Notes: a model not told the origin generated them from the sequence alone. A DNA stretch of 64,000 nucleotides from Vibrio coralliirubri (GCF_024347375.1 NZ_AP025470.1:434001-498000), one strand, 5' to 3'; shown: positions 6,361 through 15,621, counted from the first letter of the stretch. A program made the numbers and translations.

Positions 6361-7068
6361 ATGTCTAAAGTTGCCATAATCACAGGCGCTAGTCGCGGTA
6401 TTGGTAAAGCTATTTCTCATTACTTTGCTCAGGAAGGATACACTTTGGTGTTACTTTCCTTAAATAATGAAAACCTAGAGCGGACTAAAGCAGAGCTCAA
6501 GTCATGCTATTCCTCATGTCTAGCTGAGACAATGTCAGTCGATTTCAATAACCCATCTGAAGTTGAAACTGCTATTACATCAATCATTAAACAGCATGAA
6601 AATATTGATACTATGGTTAATAGTGCTGGCGTTTTGGCAGCAGGCAATACTAACCTTTCCTTAGCTAAACTTTCTGAGTTGGTAAACGTAAATCTATTAT
6701 CTACAATCACTGCTTGTAATTTAGTTGCGGAGAAAATGAAACAGCAAGGCTACGGGGAAATATATAACCTTGGCTCTACTGCTGGTTTGGCGCCAGTCCC
6801 TAAGATTGCAGCATATTCAGCGACAAAAGCTGCAATTGTTAGTTATAGCCAATCGCTTTATCACGAACTGCTCCCTTTTGGGGTAAAGGTTTGCTGTTTA
6901 TGCCCTAGCGTTGTAGATACCGATATGACTAATGATGGGCGTATTGATAATAAATTTAAAATTGAAACACAAGACCTAGCAAAAGCACTTAGATTTATTC
7001 GAAGTCTATCTCCAGGGGCTGCTGTAAGCACACTATCCATAAGGTGTCGAATTATAGACTTAGAGTAG
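6361..7068 (+). CDS. Short-chain dehydrogenase/reductase (SDR), possible cargo gene
   Basis: A 235-residue classical SDR. The nucleotide-binding TGASRGIG motif is at residues 8-15, the NSAG motif near 88, and the catalytic triad is complete with Ser in GSTAG (about 138-142) and YSATK (about 151-155). The N-terminal SKVAIITG and the overall layout resemble 3-oxoacyl-ACP-reductase-like enzymes. The C-terminal end is a little short for such FabG-type proteins, and the substrate is unknown. It is AT-richer than the backbone genes and sits alone between the provirus and yggU. It therefore looks like acquired DNA, either phage cargo or an older insertion. Confidence 0.75.
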   Translation: MSKVAIITGASRGIGKAISHYFAQEGYTLVLLSLNNENLERTKAELKSCYSSCLAETMSVDFNNPSEVETAITSIIKQHENIDTMVNSAGVLAAGNTNLSLAKLSELVNVNLLSTITACNLVAEKMKQQGYGEIYNLGSTAGLAPVPKIAAYSATKAAIVSYSQSLYHELLPFGVKVCCLCPSVVDTDMTNDGRIDNKFKIETQDLAKALRFIRSLSPGAAVSTLSIRCRIIDLE

Positions 7069-7563
7069 ACCTATCAGAGATAGGTATAACGCTTTTTATA
7101 CGGGTGATTAGCCTATTTCATGGATAGATAATGTGGTATTTCTTTTGAGGCCTCATTATGAAATCAATAAGTTAATGAAAAAGCTAATAGGTTAGATTGT
7201 TCTATGTGGCATAAATTGGAGGATTGCTGAGTTCGGATAACTTTTAGTCGGGCAAACACACCACGCCCCCTGAATTGTGTAGATTATTTGGTCTAACGAA
7301 TAAAGGGGCAAAACTCGCCAGAACAAAAATCGGTTGAGATATGCAACTACTGAAAGGTTTCAAACTTTATTGTTACGTGGTTTCTTGAAACCAAGATACC
7401 GCCTTGGTAAAACACATAGATAAAAAATGCAGATATATGGTAAGGGCGGAGAGATTCGAATTCCCAACATGCTGACTTGGAATCCATCACTTATCAAGTT
7501 GTGGTCTTTTTATGGTCAGGCTCTGTTAAAAGTTAAGTAAAATCAATGATTTGAGTTGGTAAA
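7069..7563. other. Gene-free region with palindromes and a tRNA-like fragment
   Basis: I see no gene in these roughly 500 bases. There is a palindrome TGGTTTC-TT-GAAACCA at 7378-7393, followed by a hairpin ACCAAG/CTTGGT at 7390-7408. At 7438-7470 the leftward strand contains a GATTCGAA-containing stretch that resembles the 3' arm of a tRNA gene, but no cloverleaf can be completed. The region may hold remains of past insertions downstream of yggU. Confidence 0.4.
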
Positions 7564-7585
7564 AAAGCCATCATAGGATGGCTTT
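7561..7585 (-). terminator. Terminator of the yggS-proC-yggT-yggU operon
   Basis: A 9-bp perfect stem (7564-7572 with 7577-7585, AAAGCCATC/GATGGCTTT) and a run of T's on the leftward strand form an intrinsic terminator. The stem includes the yggU stop codon. Its integrity shows that insertions to the left did not damage the end of the operon. Confidence 0.75.
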
Positions 7586-7861
7586 GACTTCAGTTGGGAT
7601 TTGGCTTGGCGAGCATATTCGAACTTGCTTGTGCCTACCGAGTTCTCCCTTTTCTATCTTAATTTGCCCTTTTGCGACCTTAAACTGTTTCGCAAGGTAT
7701 TTCGCTAAATGGGCATTGGCTTTGCCATCAACCGGTGGTGCAGTAATGGCAATTTTCAGTTCCTCACCGTGCAAGCCGACAATTTTGTCTCGGCTTGCTT
7801 TGGGTTGGATATAGAGCCTGAGAAGAATATCGTCTTCCTCGGCCCAAACCGCTTTTGGCAT
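7571..7861 (-). CDS. yggU: YggU/DUF167 family protein
   Basis: A 96-residue member of the DUF167 (UPF0235) family. It shows the conserved [12 protein letters not shown] near the N-terminus, the central [12 protein letters not shown] motif and a C-terminal LGRHKQVRI segment. Its biochemical role is not established. I chose the ATG at 7861, giving the usual family length; an upstream in-frame start at 7906 would overlap yggT by 16 bases. It is the last gene of the yggS-proC-yggT-yggU operon and ends in the operon's terminator. Confidence 0.9.
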   Translation of the reverse strand: MPKAVWAEEDDILLRLYIQPKASRDKIVGLHGEELKIAITAPPVDGKANAHLAKYLAKQFKVAKGQIKIEKGELGRHKQVRICSPSQIPTEVKAIL

Positions 7862-7890
7862 CGTCAAAGTACCTGATGTTTGTACTTGAA

Positions 7891-8448
7891 TTATAGCTGA
7901 TACCAAATAGGACCAATCATGTCGCCCATTAGGAAGTTCGCAAATTGCAGAACAATGAACAGAACCAGTACGCTTAGGTCGAAACCCCCCATGTCCGGAA
8001 GGATACGGCGGATAGGTACTAGCATTGGTTCAGTCAGTTGATGGAACACGTACTCTATTGGGCTACGACCTTGGCTTACCCAGCTTAGGATTGCACGGAT
8101 AAGTAGAACCCAGAAGATCAAACCACCAGCCGCTTTGAGCAGAGACAGTGCACCAAAGATTAGGAAGCTAATATCGAAAACGGCAGCGCCGCCAGAAATA
8201 ATCAGGTTTAGAGCAACGAACTTAAGTACACACAGCACGTAAGCAAAAACAACCGTCGCCAGATCAAGGCTGCCGATTGATGGGATAACTCGGCGTAGCG
8301 GTGCAACAACTGGTTGTGTCGCTTTTACGATGAATTGTGAGAATGGATTGTAGAAATCTGCACGTGATGCTTGTAGCCAGATACGCAAGATCACAACCAT
8401 GATGTAAAGATCAAAAACGGTCGAGATCAGAAAGCTCATCGAGTTCAT
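7891..8448 (-). CDS. yggT: YggT family integral membrane protein
   Basis: 185 residues with two tandem YGGT domains (about 1-85 and 95-180). Each has hydrophobic spans and the recurring phrase of an Ile/Leu-rich helix, an SQG or NPF loop and a proline-rich P(IV)RR(IV)(IL)P segment. Such proteins are inner-membrane proteins linked in some bacteria to osmotic stress and cell-division or photosynthetic membrane organisation. The cluster with yggS and proC is widely conserved. Confidence 0.92.
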   Translation of the reverse strand: MNSMSFLISTVFDLYIMVVILRIWLQASRADFYNPFSQFIVKATQPVVAPLRRVIPSIGSLDLATVVFAYVLCVLKFVALNLIISGGAAVFDISFLIFGALSLLKAAGGLIFWVLLIRAILSWVSQGRSPIEYVFHQLTEPMLVPIRRILPDMGGFDLSVLVLFIVLQFANFLMGDMIGPIWYQL

Positions 8449-8524
8449 ATTGTTTCCTTTTTCGGATTTACTTGCCGCTTAGATATAACCTGAGCGGCAA
8501 AATGCTTGTTTACCTTGATTGGTA

Positions 8525-9343
8525 CTAAAACAGTTTTTCCATCTCTTCAGCTCGAGCAACTGCCGCTTGCATGGCTTTTGCTACGATGTCTGATAAATGA
8601 TGTTCGTTAAACGTGCGTAGTGCTTCTGCGGTCGTGCCGCCTTTTGATGTCACTTGTTCACGCAGTGTTGATAATTCAGTATCTTGGTTTGCTACCACCA
8701 TCTCTGCCGCGCCTAATGCAGACTGCTGCACTAGCTTACGAGCGGTTTCTTGGTCAAAACCTTGGTTGATTGCTTCAGCTTGCATCGCTTCCATAAACAG
8801 GAAGAAGTAAGCCGGAGCACTACCCGCCGCCGCAATGATGTTGTTGATTCCAGACTCTTGTTCAACCCAGCTTACTTCACCAACAGCTTGCATCAGCTGA
8901 GAAGCAAAGTCTTTATCATCTTGGCTGACAGTTGCATCGGCATAAAGACCACTCATCCCTTTACCAAGCAGTGATGGCGTATTTGGCATCACACGAACAA
9001 GGTTCAGTTGGCAGTTTAACATCTCATTGAGTCGATTCGCATTAATACCCGCGGCAATTGAGATAACCAGTTTGTTGCTGAAGTCGATATCTTGTAAGGG
9101 TTTACATACATCAGCCATCATTTGTGGCTTCACGGATAACACAACAACGTCTGCTTGCTCTGCTGCTGCAATATTATCGCTGGTGGTATTGATGCCGTAT
9201 TCTTGTTCTAACGGCAGCCTTCTGGTCTCTGAAGGTGCTGTCGCAGTAATCTTTTGCGCTGGGTAACCACTCGCAACTAAGCCCGCTACAATTGAGCGAA
9301 CCATGTTTCCCGCCCCGATAAAGGCGATGTTCTTATGTTCCAT
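8525..9343 (-). CDS. proC: Pyrroline-5-carboxylate reductase
   Basis: 272 residues, the usual length. The enzyme reduces pyrroline-5-carboxylate to proline with NAD(P)H in the cytoplasm, the last step of proline synthesis. The Rossmann motif GAGNM is at residues 10-14, and SVKPQ and MPNTPSLLGKGMSGLY mark the family. The C-terminal dimerisation domain contains VTSKGGTTAEAL. It lies between yggS and yggT with gaps of about 76-78 bases and is probably cotranscribed. Confidence 0.96.
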   Translation of the reverse strand: MEHKNIAFIGAGNMVRSIVAGLVASGYPAQKITATAPSETRRLPLEQEYGINTTSDNIAAAEQADVVVLSVKPQMMADVCKPLQDIDFSNKLVISIAAGINANRLNEMLNCQLNLVRVMPNTPSLLGKGMSGLYADATVSQDDKDFASQLMQAVGEVSWVEQESGINNIIAAAGSAPAYFFLFMEAMQAEAINQGFDQETARKLVQQSALGAAEMVVANQDTELSTLREQVTSKGGTTAEALRTFNEHHLSDIVAKAMQAAVARAEEMEKLF

Positions 9344-9421
9344 ATATAAAATCCTGAGCGTGTCGCTGCGCGGATAAGGCGAAGCGGTATCAATACTTGT
9401 ACTTGTCGTTACTTACTACGG

Positions 9422-10126
9422 CTATTTCGCGTAATCACGAGCGCCGAAAATAGCCGTTCCAATACGAACCATTGTGCTACCAGCCTCAACTGCTGCACCC
9501 ATATCACCACTCATCCCCATCGAAAGGGTATCAATGTCTGAATACTTCGCGGCTAGCTTGTCTTTAAGCTCTGCCAGTTGAGAGAATGCATTAAGCTGAG
9601 ATTGATAGTCAGATACGTTTGCAGGAATCGACATCAATCCTCTTAAGGTGAGGTTGGGGAGCGATGAAATCAACTCCGCCAGTGCAAAAACTGTCTCTTC
9701 TGAGGTTCCAGATTTGGACTCTTCACCACTGGTGTTTACCTGAATCAACACTTGCAAAGGTGGAAGTTCGCTTGGTCGTTGGTCATTAAGCCTTTGCGCG
9801 ATCTTATCGCGATCGACTGAATGCACCCATTGGAAGCTTTCTGCGATTGGGCGGGTTTTATTGGATTGAATTGGACCAATAAAATGCCACTCTAAATTTA
9901 GGTTAGAATGTTGTTCTGAAAAGTGTTTTACTTTATCTACACCTTCTTGAACATAGTTTTCACCAAAGGCAACTTGGCCTCCGAGTGCGGCTTCTAGAAT
10001 CGCATCAATAGGTTTAGTTTTGCTGACGGCTAAAAGTTGCACGGACTCTGGAGCTCGTCCGCACTTTTGCTCAGCACTACGAATCTGTGAGGTGATTTGT
10101 TCGATATTTTGTTGAATACTACTCAT
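9422..10126 (-). CDS. yggS: Pyridoxal-phosphate homeostasis protein YggS (PLPBP)
   Basis: 234 residues, matching the family. YggS binds PLP on a lysine but is not an enzyme; it buffers PLP and affects amino-acid pools. The PLP lysine is Lys36 in LLAVSKTKP (31-39). The family phrases FGENYVQEG, WHFIGPIQSNK and the phosphate-binding MGMSGDMGAA near the C-terminus are present. It is the first gene of the leftward operon and diverges from pilT with only 26 bases between the start codons, so the two promoters must lie close together or inside the genes. Confidence 0.95.
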   Translation of the reverse strand: MSSIQQNIEQITSQIRSAEQKCGRAPESVQLLAVSKTKPIDAILEAALGGQVAFGENYVQEGVDKVKHFSEQHSNLNLEWHFIGPIQSNKTRPIAESFQWVHSVDRDKIAQRLNDQRPSELPPLQVLIQVNTSGEESKSGTSEETVFALAELISSLPNLTLRGLMSIPANVSDYQSQLNAFSQLAELKDKLAAKYSDIDTLSMGMSGDMGAAVEAGSTMVRIGTAIFGARDYAK

Positions 10127-10152
10127 AGCTGACTTTACTTAAGGGAAAATAA

Positions 10153-11190
10153 ATGGATATCACTGAGTTACTAGATTTTAGTGTAAAGCATAACGCGTCA
10201 GATCTACATCTTTCTGCGGGTGTATCTCCAATGGTACGTATAGATGGTGAAGTAAGGAAGCTTGGAATCCCAGCTTTGAGTCATGCTGATGTTCATCGTT
10301 TGGTTTTTGAGATCATGAGCGATTCACAGCGCGGCGAGTTTGAAGAAAAATTGGAAGTCGACTTCTCTTTTGAATTACCCAATGTTGGTCGCTTCCGTGT
10401 TAATGCGTTTAACCAAGCTCGTGGCTGCTCTGCTGTCTTTCGAACTATTCCTGTCGAAATCCCGACTTTAGATCAGTTAGGTGCACCTGAGATCTTCGAA
10501 AGGATTGCTAACTACGAAAAAGGCTTAGTGCTCGTTACTGGTCCAACTGGCTCAGGTAAATCAACAACTCTTGCGGCTATGGTTGATTACGTAAATCGCA
10601 ACCACAATAAGCATATTCTGACGATTGAAGACCCGATTGAGTTCGTTCACACCAACAATAAATGCCTAGTCAACCAGCGTGAAGTTCACCGTGATACTCA
10701 TAGCTTTAAAGCGGCGTTGCGCAGTGCGTTACGTGAAGATCCAGACGTGATTCTGGTTGGTGAGCTTCGTGACCAAGAGACGATCAGTTTAGCGCTAACC
10801 GCAGCAGAGACCGGTCATTTAGTGTTTGGTACTTTGCATACTAGTTCTGCGGCTAAAACGATCGACCGTATTATCGATGTGTTCCCTGGTAGCGATAAAG
10901 ATATGGTTCGTTCGATGTTGTCTGAATCACTGCGCTCGGTGATAGCCCAGAAGCTGCTAAAGCGTGTTGGTGGTGGTCGTGTGGCGTGTCATGAAATCAT
11001 GATGGCAACACCTGCGATCAGAAACTTGATTCGTGAAGATAAGGTTGCGCAGATGTACTCGATCATTCAAACGGGCGCAGCGCATGGTATGCAGACCATG
11101 GAGCAAAACGCGAAACAACTGATGGCGCAGGGCATGGTTGATTCGGAAGAGGTCGAGAAAAAGATCGAAATTGAAACCTCAATGTTTTAA
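10153..11190 (+). CDS. pilT: Type IV pilus retraction ATPase PilT
   Basis: 345 residues, the usual length. This hexameric motor powers pilus disassembly for twitching motility and DNA uptake. Walker A GPTGSGKST is at residues 130-138. The Asp box and Walker B (DPDVILVGELRD) and the His box (TGHLVFGTLHT) follow, and the C-terminal AIRNLIRE motif, specific to PilT and needed for retraction, is present. The paralogue pilU follows after a 14-base gap. Confidence 0.97.
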   Translation: MDITELLDFSVKHNASDLHLSAGVSPMVRIDGEVRKLGIPALSHADVHRLVFEIMSDSQRGEFEEKLEVDFSFELPNVGRFRVNAFNQARGCSAVFRTIPVEIPTLDQLGAPEIFERIANYEKGLVLVTGPTGSGKSTTLAAMVDYVNRNHNKHILTIEDPIEFVHTNNKCLVNQREVHRDTHSFKAALRSALREDPDVILVGELRDQETISLALTAAETGHLVFGTLHTSSAAKTIDRIIDVFPGSDKDMVRSMLSESLRSVIAQKLLKRVGGGRVACHEIMMATPAIRNLIREDKVAQMYSIIQTGAAHGMQTMEQNAKQLMAQGMVDSEEVEKKIEIETSMF

Positions 11191-11204
11191 CCAAGGTGAA
11201 CAAA

Positions 11205-12314
11205 ATGGAATTGAATCAAATTCTTGAGGGGATGCTTTCACAAAAGGCGTCGGATCTTTATATCACGGTCGATGCGCCAATCCTGTTTCGTGTGGATGGT
11301 GAATTACGCCCCCAAGGAGAGAAGCTGAATGCGGCTCAGGTTGCTCAATTACTTGATGCGATGATGGAACAAGATCGACGTGATGAATATCAGCAAACGC
11401 GTGAGGCTAATTTTGCAATCGTGCGAGACTTTGGTCGTTTTCGTGTCAGTGCATTCTTTCAGCGAGAGCTACCTGGAGCGGTCATTCGACGAATCGAGAC
11501 TAATATTCCAACCTTTGAGCAACTAAAGCTTCCTGATGTACTACAGGACCTATCAATTGCTAAGCGCGGACTTGTGCTGGTGGTTGGTGCGACTGGCTCT
11601 GGTAAATCGACCTCAATGGCTGCAATGACAGGCTATCGCAACACCAATCGCTCGGGACATATCTTGACGGTTGAAGACCCTATTGAATTTGTGCACGAAC
11701 ATAAAAAGTGCATCGTGACGCAACGTGAGGTCGGGCTCGACACCGAGAGCTATGAAGTCGCGCTTAAGAACTCGCTACGCCAAGCTCCAGATATGATTTT
11801 GATTGGTGAAATTCGTAGTCGTGAAACCATGGAATACGCGATGACTTTTGCTGAAACGGGTCACTTGTGTATGGCAACCTTGCACGCCAATAACGCTAAC
11901 CAAGCGCTAGAGCGTATTCTTCATTTGGTGCCGAAAGAACAGAAAGAGCAGTTCCTGTTCGATCTGTCGATGAACCTGCGCGGTGTTGTCGCTCAGCAGC
12001 TCATTCGCGATAAGAATGGCAGCGGGCGTCATGGTGTATTCGAGATTCTGCTGAATAGCCCTCGTGTGTCTGACTTGATACGTCGTGGTGAACTACACGA
12101 ACTGAAAGCGACCATGGCTAAATCGAAAGAGATAGGTATGCAGACTTTTGACCAAGCTTTGTATGATTTAGTGATAGCAGGCAAGATCAGCGAAGAGGAC
12201 GCGTTCCACAGTGCCGATTCTGCTAATGACTTGCGTTTAATGCTCAAAACTAGACGTGGTGATGATGACTACGGAACTGGTGCGTTGGCTGGCGTTAAGA
12301 TTGATATGGGGTGA
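11205..12314 (+). CDS. pilU: PilT-dependent retraction ATPase PilU
   Basis: 369 residues from the ATG at 11205, chosen because AAGG at 11193-11196 fits it; the GTG at 11196 overlaps that site. Walker A is GATGSGKST, with Walker B in APDMILIGEIRS and the His box TGHLCMATLHA. PilU works only together with PilT, assisting retraction under load. The C-terminal extension and the absence of the exact AIRNLIRE motif (SPRVSDLIRRGE instead) separate it from PilT. Confidence 0.96.
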   Translation: MELNQILEGMLSQKASDLYITVDAPILFRVDGELRPQGEKLNAAQVAQLLDAMMEQDRRDEYQQTREANFAIVRDFGRFRVSAFFQRELPGAVIRRIETNIPTFEQLKLPDVLQDLSIAKRGLVLVVGATGSGKSTSMAAMTGYRNTNRSGHILTVEDPIEFVHEHKKCIVTQREVGLDTESYEVALKNSLRQAPDMILIGEIRSRETMEYAMTFAETGHLCMATLHANNANQALERILHLVPKEQKEQFLFDLSMNLRGVVAQQLIRDKNGSGRHGVFEILLNSPRVSDLIRRGELHELKATMAKSKEIGMQTFDQALYDLVIAGKISEEDAFHSADSANDLRLMLKTRRGDDDYGTGALAGVKIDMG

Positions 12315-12315
12315 T

Positions 12316-12355
12316 AAAAAACGCCTGATATGATTCTAGGTTAAAATCAGGCGTT
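12316..12355 (-). terminator. Convergent-end hairpin between pilU and the lipoprotein gene
   Basis: A 10-bp perfect stem (12320-12329 with 12346-12355, AACGCCTGAT/ATCAGGCGTT) begins right after the pilU stop. The A-run at 12316-12321 gives a T-tract only on the leftward strand, so it mainly ends transcription of the small lipoprotein gene. It may also help block the rightward pilU transcript. Confidence 0.65.
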
Positions 12356-12388
12356 CATCAGATTCATCGTTCGACTGCGTCTGTATTA

Positions 12389-12526
12389 TCAACGCTTCTT
12401 GTTCTTAGGCTCAATGATTACGCCTACGTCAGTCGAGGTATGATTCATATAACCTGCATTATTGGAGCTTGTCGAACTACATGCTGATATTGCTAGAGCT
12501 ACGAAGATTACTAGAAAAATTTTCAT
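12389..12526 (-). CDS. 45-residue predicted lipoprotein
   Basis: A reading frame from ATG 12526 encodes a basic start, a hydrophobic core (IFLVIFVALA) and a lipobox ISAC with Cys16, followed by a 30-residue polar mature part ending KNKKR. A GTGAG-like ribosome site lies upstream. It has its own terminator (12316-12355) and is separated from yqgF by another terminator, so it is a stand-alone transcription unit. The signal sequence is convincing, but the function is unknown. It would be an outer-membrane or periplasmic lipopeptide. Confidence 0.65.
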   Translation of the reverse strand: MKIFLVIFVALAISACSSTSSNNAGYMNHTSTDVGVIIEPKNKKR

Positions 12527-12590
12527 AATCATTCTCACTTATCTAATTATTAATGTGTTAGACATTACGTCGTATAATTAGTATAGGTTC

Positions 12591-12610
12591 AAAAAATACT
12601 TTCAGTATTT
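12591..12610 (-). terminator. Terminator downstream of yqgF (ruvX)
   Basis: A short hairpin AAATACT/AGTATTT (12594-12600 with 12604-12610) is followed on the leftward strand by T's. It lies 17 bases past the ruvX stop codon. The stem is AT-rich and so probably modest in strength. Confidence 0.5.
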
Positions 12611-12626
12611 AGTGATTAATTTTTTA

Positions 12627-13049
12627 TTAACAATATTGCGCTTCAAACCAGCTCTCTAAAATGACGACTGCAGACTGGTTATCGACATTGCCCTTGCTTA
12701 ATGCTTTATAGCCACCCATTTCAAAAAGGTCGGCTCTTGCTTCTGTGGTCGATAGTCTTTCATCATGTAGTTCAACATCGACACCAAAACGTCCTTTAAG
12801 ACGGTTAGCGAACTTCTTTGCTCTAGGTGTGATGGTTGCTAAGTCTTTACCATGAAGGTCGGTAGGAAGGCCGACTACAATTAGGTTCGGCTGCCACTCC
12901 TTAATTTGCTTTTCGATATCGTCCCAATTTGGGATGCCATCTTTGGCTTTAAAAGCTTTTAGAGGGCTTGCGGTGCCCGTGATTTCTTGTCCTATCGCAC
13001 TGCCGATACTTTTTGTACCGTAGTCAAATGCCATAATTGTTCGTGACAT
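12627..13049 (-). CDS. ruvX: Holliday-junction resolvase-like / pre-16S rRNA nuclease YqgF
   Basis: 140 residues, RNase-H-like fold. The family processes the 5' end of 16S rRNA in E. coli. Conserved acidic residues are in [10 protein letters not shown] (Asp9), the strand [10 protein letters not shown], and [10 protein letters not shown] with the final Asp in [10 protein letters not shown]. Its gene follows yqgE in the same direction, a pairing conserved across gammaproteobacteria. Confidence 0.95.
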   Translation of the reverse strand: MSRTIMAFDYGTKSIGSAIGQEITGTASPLKAFKAKDGIPNWDDIEKQIKEWQPNLIVVGLPTDLHGKDLATITPRAKKFANRLKGRFGVDVELHDERLSTTEARADLFEMGGYKALSKGNVDNQSAVVILESWFEAQYC

Positions 13050-13108
13050 GGGGTTTCCAAATTTATCTGTGTTTGAGAGTGTCTGTTATTTTATTTAGCT
13101 GATTTGAG

Positions 13109-13672
13109 CTAGGCGTGACCAGCGTCTGCTGAAAGCTGAGCTGCATTAATGCCTAACATCTGCACGGCGACTTTCCAGCGGTCAGAAATCGGTGTATCGA
13201 AGATGACCTTCGGGTCGGCTTCAACGGTTAACCATGAGTTCTCGGTCAGTTCGGTCTCCAGTTGTCCTGGTTCCCATCCTGCATATCCAAGTGCGACTAA
13301 ATAATTCATCGGCTCATCCTCTGTGCCCAACACCATCAAGATATCTTTTGAGGTTGTCACCGAGATTTGATCTGTCATGTTGATGCTGGATTGATAGCTG
13401 CCTTTAGGTTTGTGCAAAATAAACCCACGGTCTTCTGCGACCGGTCCACCGTTCAATACTGGCTTATCAAGACTTGCTTGGTTGGATTTCGGCTGCTCAG
13501 AATCAACCTCAACTTGTTTAAGCATGCTGCCGACAGTGACATCGATAGGGGCGTTGATCATTAAGCCCATCGCGCCTTCGTCGTTGTGCTCACAAAGGTA
13601 AATTACCGAATTTTGAAAGTAGGGGTCTTTCATTCCGGGCATAGCAACCAGAAAGTGGTTCGTTAAATTCAT
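13109..13672 (-). CDS. yqgE: UPF0301 family protein YqgE
   Basis: 187 residues, the usual size. Family marks are [15 protein letters not shown] at the start, a central VLNGGPV motif and [11 protein letters not shown] near the end. The function is not established; the conserved link with ruvX suggests a shared regulation. The ATG at 13672 is followed by the family's normal first residues. Confidence 0.94.
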   Translation of the reverse strand: MNLTNHFLVAMPGMKDPYFQNSVIYLCEHNDEGAMGLMINAPIDVTVGSMLKQVEVDSEQPKSNQASLDKPVLNGGPVAEDRGFILHKPKGSYQSSINMTDQISVTTSKDILMVLGTEDEPMNYLVALGYAGWEPGQLETELTENSWLTVEADPKVIFDTPISDRWKVAVQMLGINAAQLSADAGHA

Positions 13673-13704
13673 AGAGCCTCCTGCCAGTGTGTTCCCAGTA
13701 AAGG

Positions 13705-13728
13705 AAAAAGAGCGGCGTGAAGCCGCTC
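13705..13728 (-). terminator. Terminator after gshB
   Basis: GC-rich stem GAGCGGC/GCCGCTC (13710-13716 with 13722-13728) with an A-run on its left that forms the T-tract of the leftward transcript. It separates rsmE-gshB from yqgE-ruvX. Confidence 0.75.
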
Positions 13729-13776
13729 ATTGATTCTGTGCCGTTTGCGAGTAGCTAAGGCTTTCTTTAGTTTAGG

Positions 13777-14727
13777 CTATTTAGCGTTAACGCGACGCTC
13801 GATTGCGTCCATTAATTTACCTGTTACCGAAATATCAAAAGCAGCTTCAATTTCACGGATACAAGTAGGGCTAGTTACGTTAATTTCTGTCAGCTTGTCA
13901 CCGATAACGTCAAGACCCACGAAGATTAAGCCTTTTTCTTTTAGTGAAGGAGCCACTGCTCGCGCGATAGCCCAATCTGTTTCACTTAACGGACGAGCTT
14001 CACCCGTACCGCCGGCTGCTAGGTTACCGCGTGTTTCCCCTTTAGCCGGAATACGCGCTAGGCAGTAAGGCATTGGCTCACCGTCAACCACAAGAATACG
14101 TTTATCACCATTGCTGATGTCAGGAACAAAAGTCTGTGCCATTGCGTAGTTCTGACCGTGGTTAGTCAGCGTTTCAATGATCACCGATACGTTTGGATCG
14201 CCTTCCTTCACGCGGAAGATAGATGCACCACCCATACCATCAAGTGGTTTAAGGATCACATCACCGTGCTTCTCGCGGAACTCTTTAATCTTTTCCGCTT
14301 TACGAGTCACGATGGTGGTCGGGGTTAGTTCAGGGAACCAAGCCGTGAACAACTTCTCGTTACAGTCGCGAAGGCTTTGTGGTTTGTTTACGATCAGTGC
14401 GCCGTTCTCTTCAGCACGCTCAAGAATGTAAGTCGCGTAAATGTACTCAGTATCAAATGGAGGATCTTTACGCATTAATACTGCATCTAAATCAGATAGC
14501 GCGATTGTCTGTTCTGACTTGAATTCGTACCAACCGTTTGGATCTTCTTTTAATTCTACAACCTTAGTGTCAGCAATGGCTACGCCTTGATCTAAGTGTA
14601 GATCATCCATTTCCATGTAATGGATTTCGTAACCACGACGTTGAGCTTCAAGCATCATGGCAAAGCTAGAGTCTTTTTTGATGTTAATGGATGAAATTGG
14701 ATCCATTACGATGCCAAGTTTGATCAT
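13777..14727 (-). CDS. gshB: Glutathione synthetase
   Basis: 316 residues, the standard length. It joins gamma-glutamylcysteine and glycine using ATP. The ATP-grasp fold is marked by MRKDPPFD, PLDGMGGASIF, the VPDIS-GDKRILVVDG segment and the metal-binding NVTSPTC. It is cotranscribed with rsmE, whose stop lies 9 bases upstream of the gshB start. Confidence 0.97.
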   Translation of the reverse strand: MIKLGIVMDPISSINIKKDSSFAMMLEAQRRGYEIHYMEMDDLHLDQGVAIADTKVVELKEDPNGWYEFKSEQTIALSDLDAVLMRKDPPFDTEYIYATYILERAEENGALIVNKPQSLRDCNEKLFTAWFPELTPTTIVTRKAEKIKEFREKHGDVILKPLDGMGGASIFRVKEGDPNVSVIIETLTNHGQNYAMAQTFVPDISNGDKRILVVDGEPMPYCLARIPAKGETRGNLAAGGTGEARPLSETDWAIARAVAPSLKEKGLIFVGLDVIGDKLTEINVTSPTCIREIEAAFDISVTGKLMDAIERRVNAK

Positions 14728-14736
14728 TTTTTTCTC

Positions 14737-15468
14737 CTAGCCTAGATCGCCAAAACGGACTTGTAAGGCAGTAATTGCGGTTAGAGCAGCTGTCTCAGTA
14801 CGAAGTACACGTGGGCCGAGTAGCGTCTCTTCAAATTTGTATTGTTCTGTCATGCCGATTTCTTCAGCTGACAAGCCACCTTCAGGACCAATCAATAGGC
14901 GCACCTTGCTGATAGGTTCTGGAAGGGTGTTAATTGAGTACTTTGCACGAGGGTGTAGGTTTAGCTTTAGTGCTTCGCTTGGTTCGCTGCACCACTCTTC
15001 AAGCTGCATAATTGGGCGAATGACTGGAACCGTATTGCGGCCACACTGTTCACACGCCGCGATAGCAATCTTTTGCCACTGTGCGAGTTTTTTCTCGAAG
15101 CGTTTTGTATCAAGCTTAACGCCACAGCGCTCTGAAATCAGAGGGGTAATGGTGTTCACACCAAGCTCAACCGATTTCTGAATCGTGAACTCCATTTTGT
15201 CGCCACGTGAAATCACTTGGCCTAAATGTAAGTCTAACGGAGATTCGCTGCTGCGCTCGATGCGTTCAGAAACATTAACGGTGACATTTTTCTTTGAGAC
15301 TTCAGCTATCGTCGCAGGGAATTCAGCGCCACTGCCATCAAATAGAAGGACATCTTGGCCTTCTTTCATGCGAAGGACACGACCAACATGACCCGCGGCA
15401 TCTTCGCCTAAAGCGAGTGAACCTAACTGATGAATGCGTTCTGGGTGATGGATACGAGGGATTCTCAT
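14737..15468 (-). CDS. rsmE: 16S rRNA (uracil-1498-N3)-methyltransferase
   Basis: 243 residues, SPOUT-class methyltransferase that methylates U1498 of 16S rRNA. The N-terminal PUA-like domain starts RIPRIHHPE. The C-terminal knot shows [10 protein letters not shown], the [11 protein letters not shown] motif and the end TALQVRFGD typical of RsmE. It forms an operon with gshB. Confidence 0.96.
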   Translation of the reverse strand: MRIPRIHHPERIHQLGSLALGEDAAGHVGRVLRMKEGQDVLLFDGSGAEFPATIAEVSKKNVTVNVSERIERSSESPLDLHLGQVISRGDKMEFTIQKSVELGVNTITPLISERCGVKLDTKRFEKKLAQWQKIAIAACEQCGRNTVPVIRPIMQLEEWCSEPSEALKLNLHPRAKYSINTLPEPISKVRLLIGPEGGLSAEEIGMTEQYKFEETLLGPRVLRTETAALTAITALQVRFGDLG

Positions 15469-15621
15469 GCTGGTAAACCTATAAATATGTTCATTTGGGT
15501 ATTTTGTCTCTGCCTAACATGGATGCTTTTAGTTGAAAAAACAAGGGTAGAGCAAGAGTTTCAGGGGCAATTCTGAAACTCTTGTTTGAGATAGTTAGGA
15601 ATGTTGATTGTACGAGCGACG

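Noticed and set aside
6255..7392. 10-base direct repeat TCTTGAAACC as att site
   Set aside because: Ten bases is short for this AT-rich DNA, it flanks only the SDR gene, and it is not matched near a visible integrase; kept only as a minor note.
7438..7485. tRNA-like 3' arm on the minus strand (GATTCGAA context)
   Set aside because: The stems do not close well, no anticodon or acceptor partner can be found, and its orientation does not fit a displaced attachment fragment of the provirus on the left.
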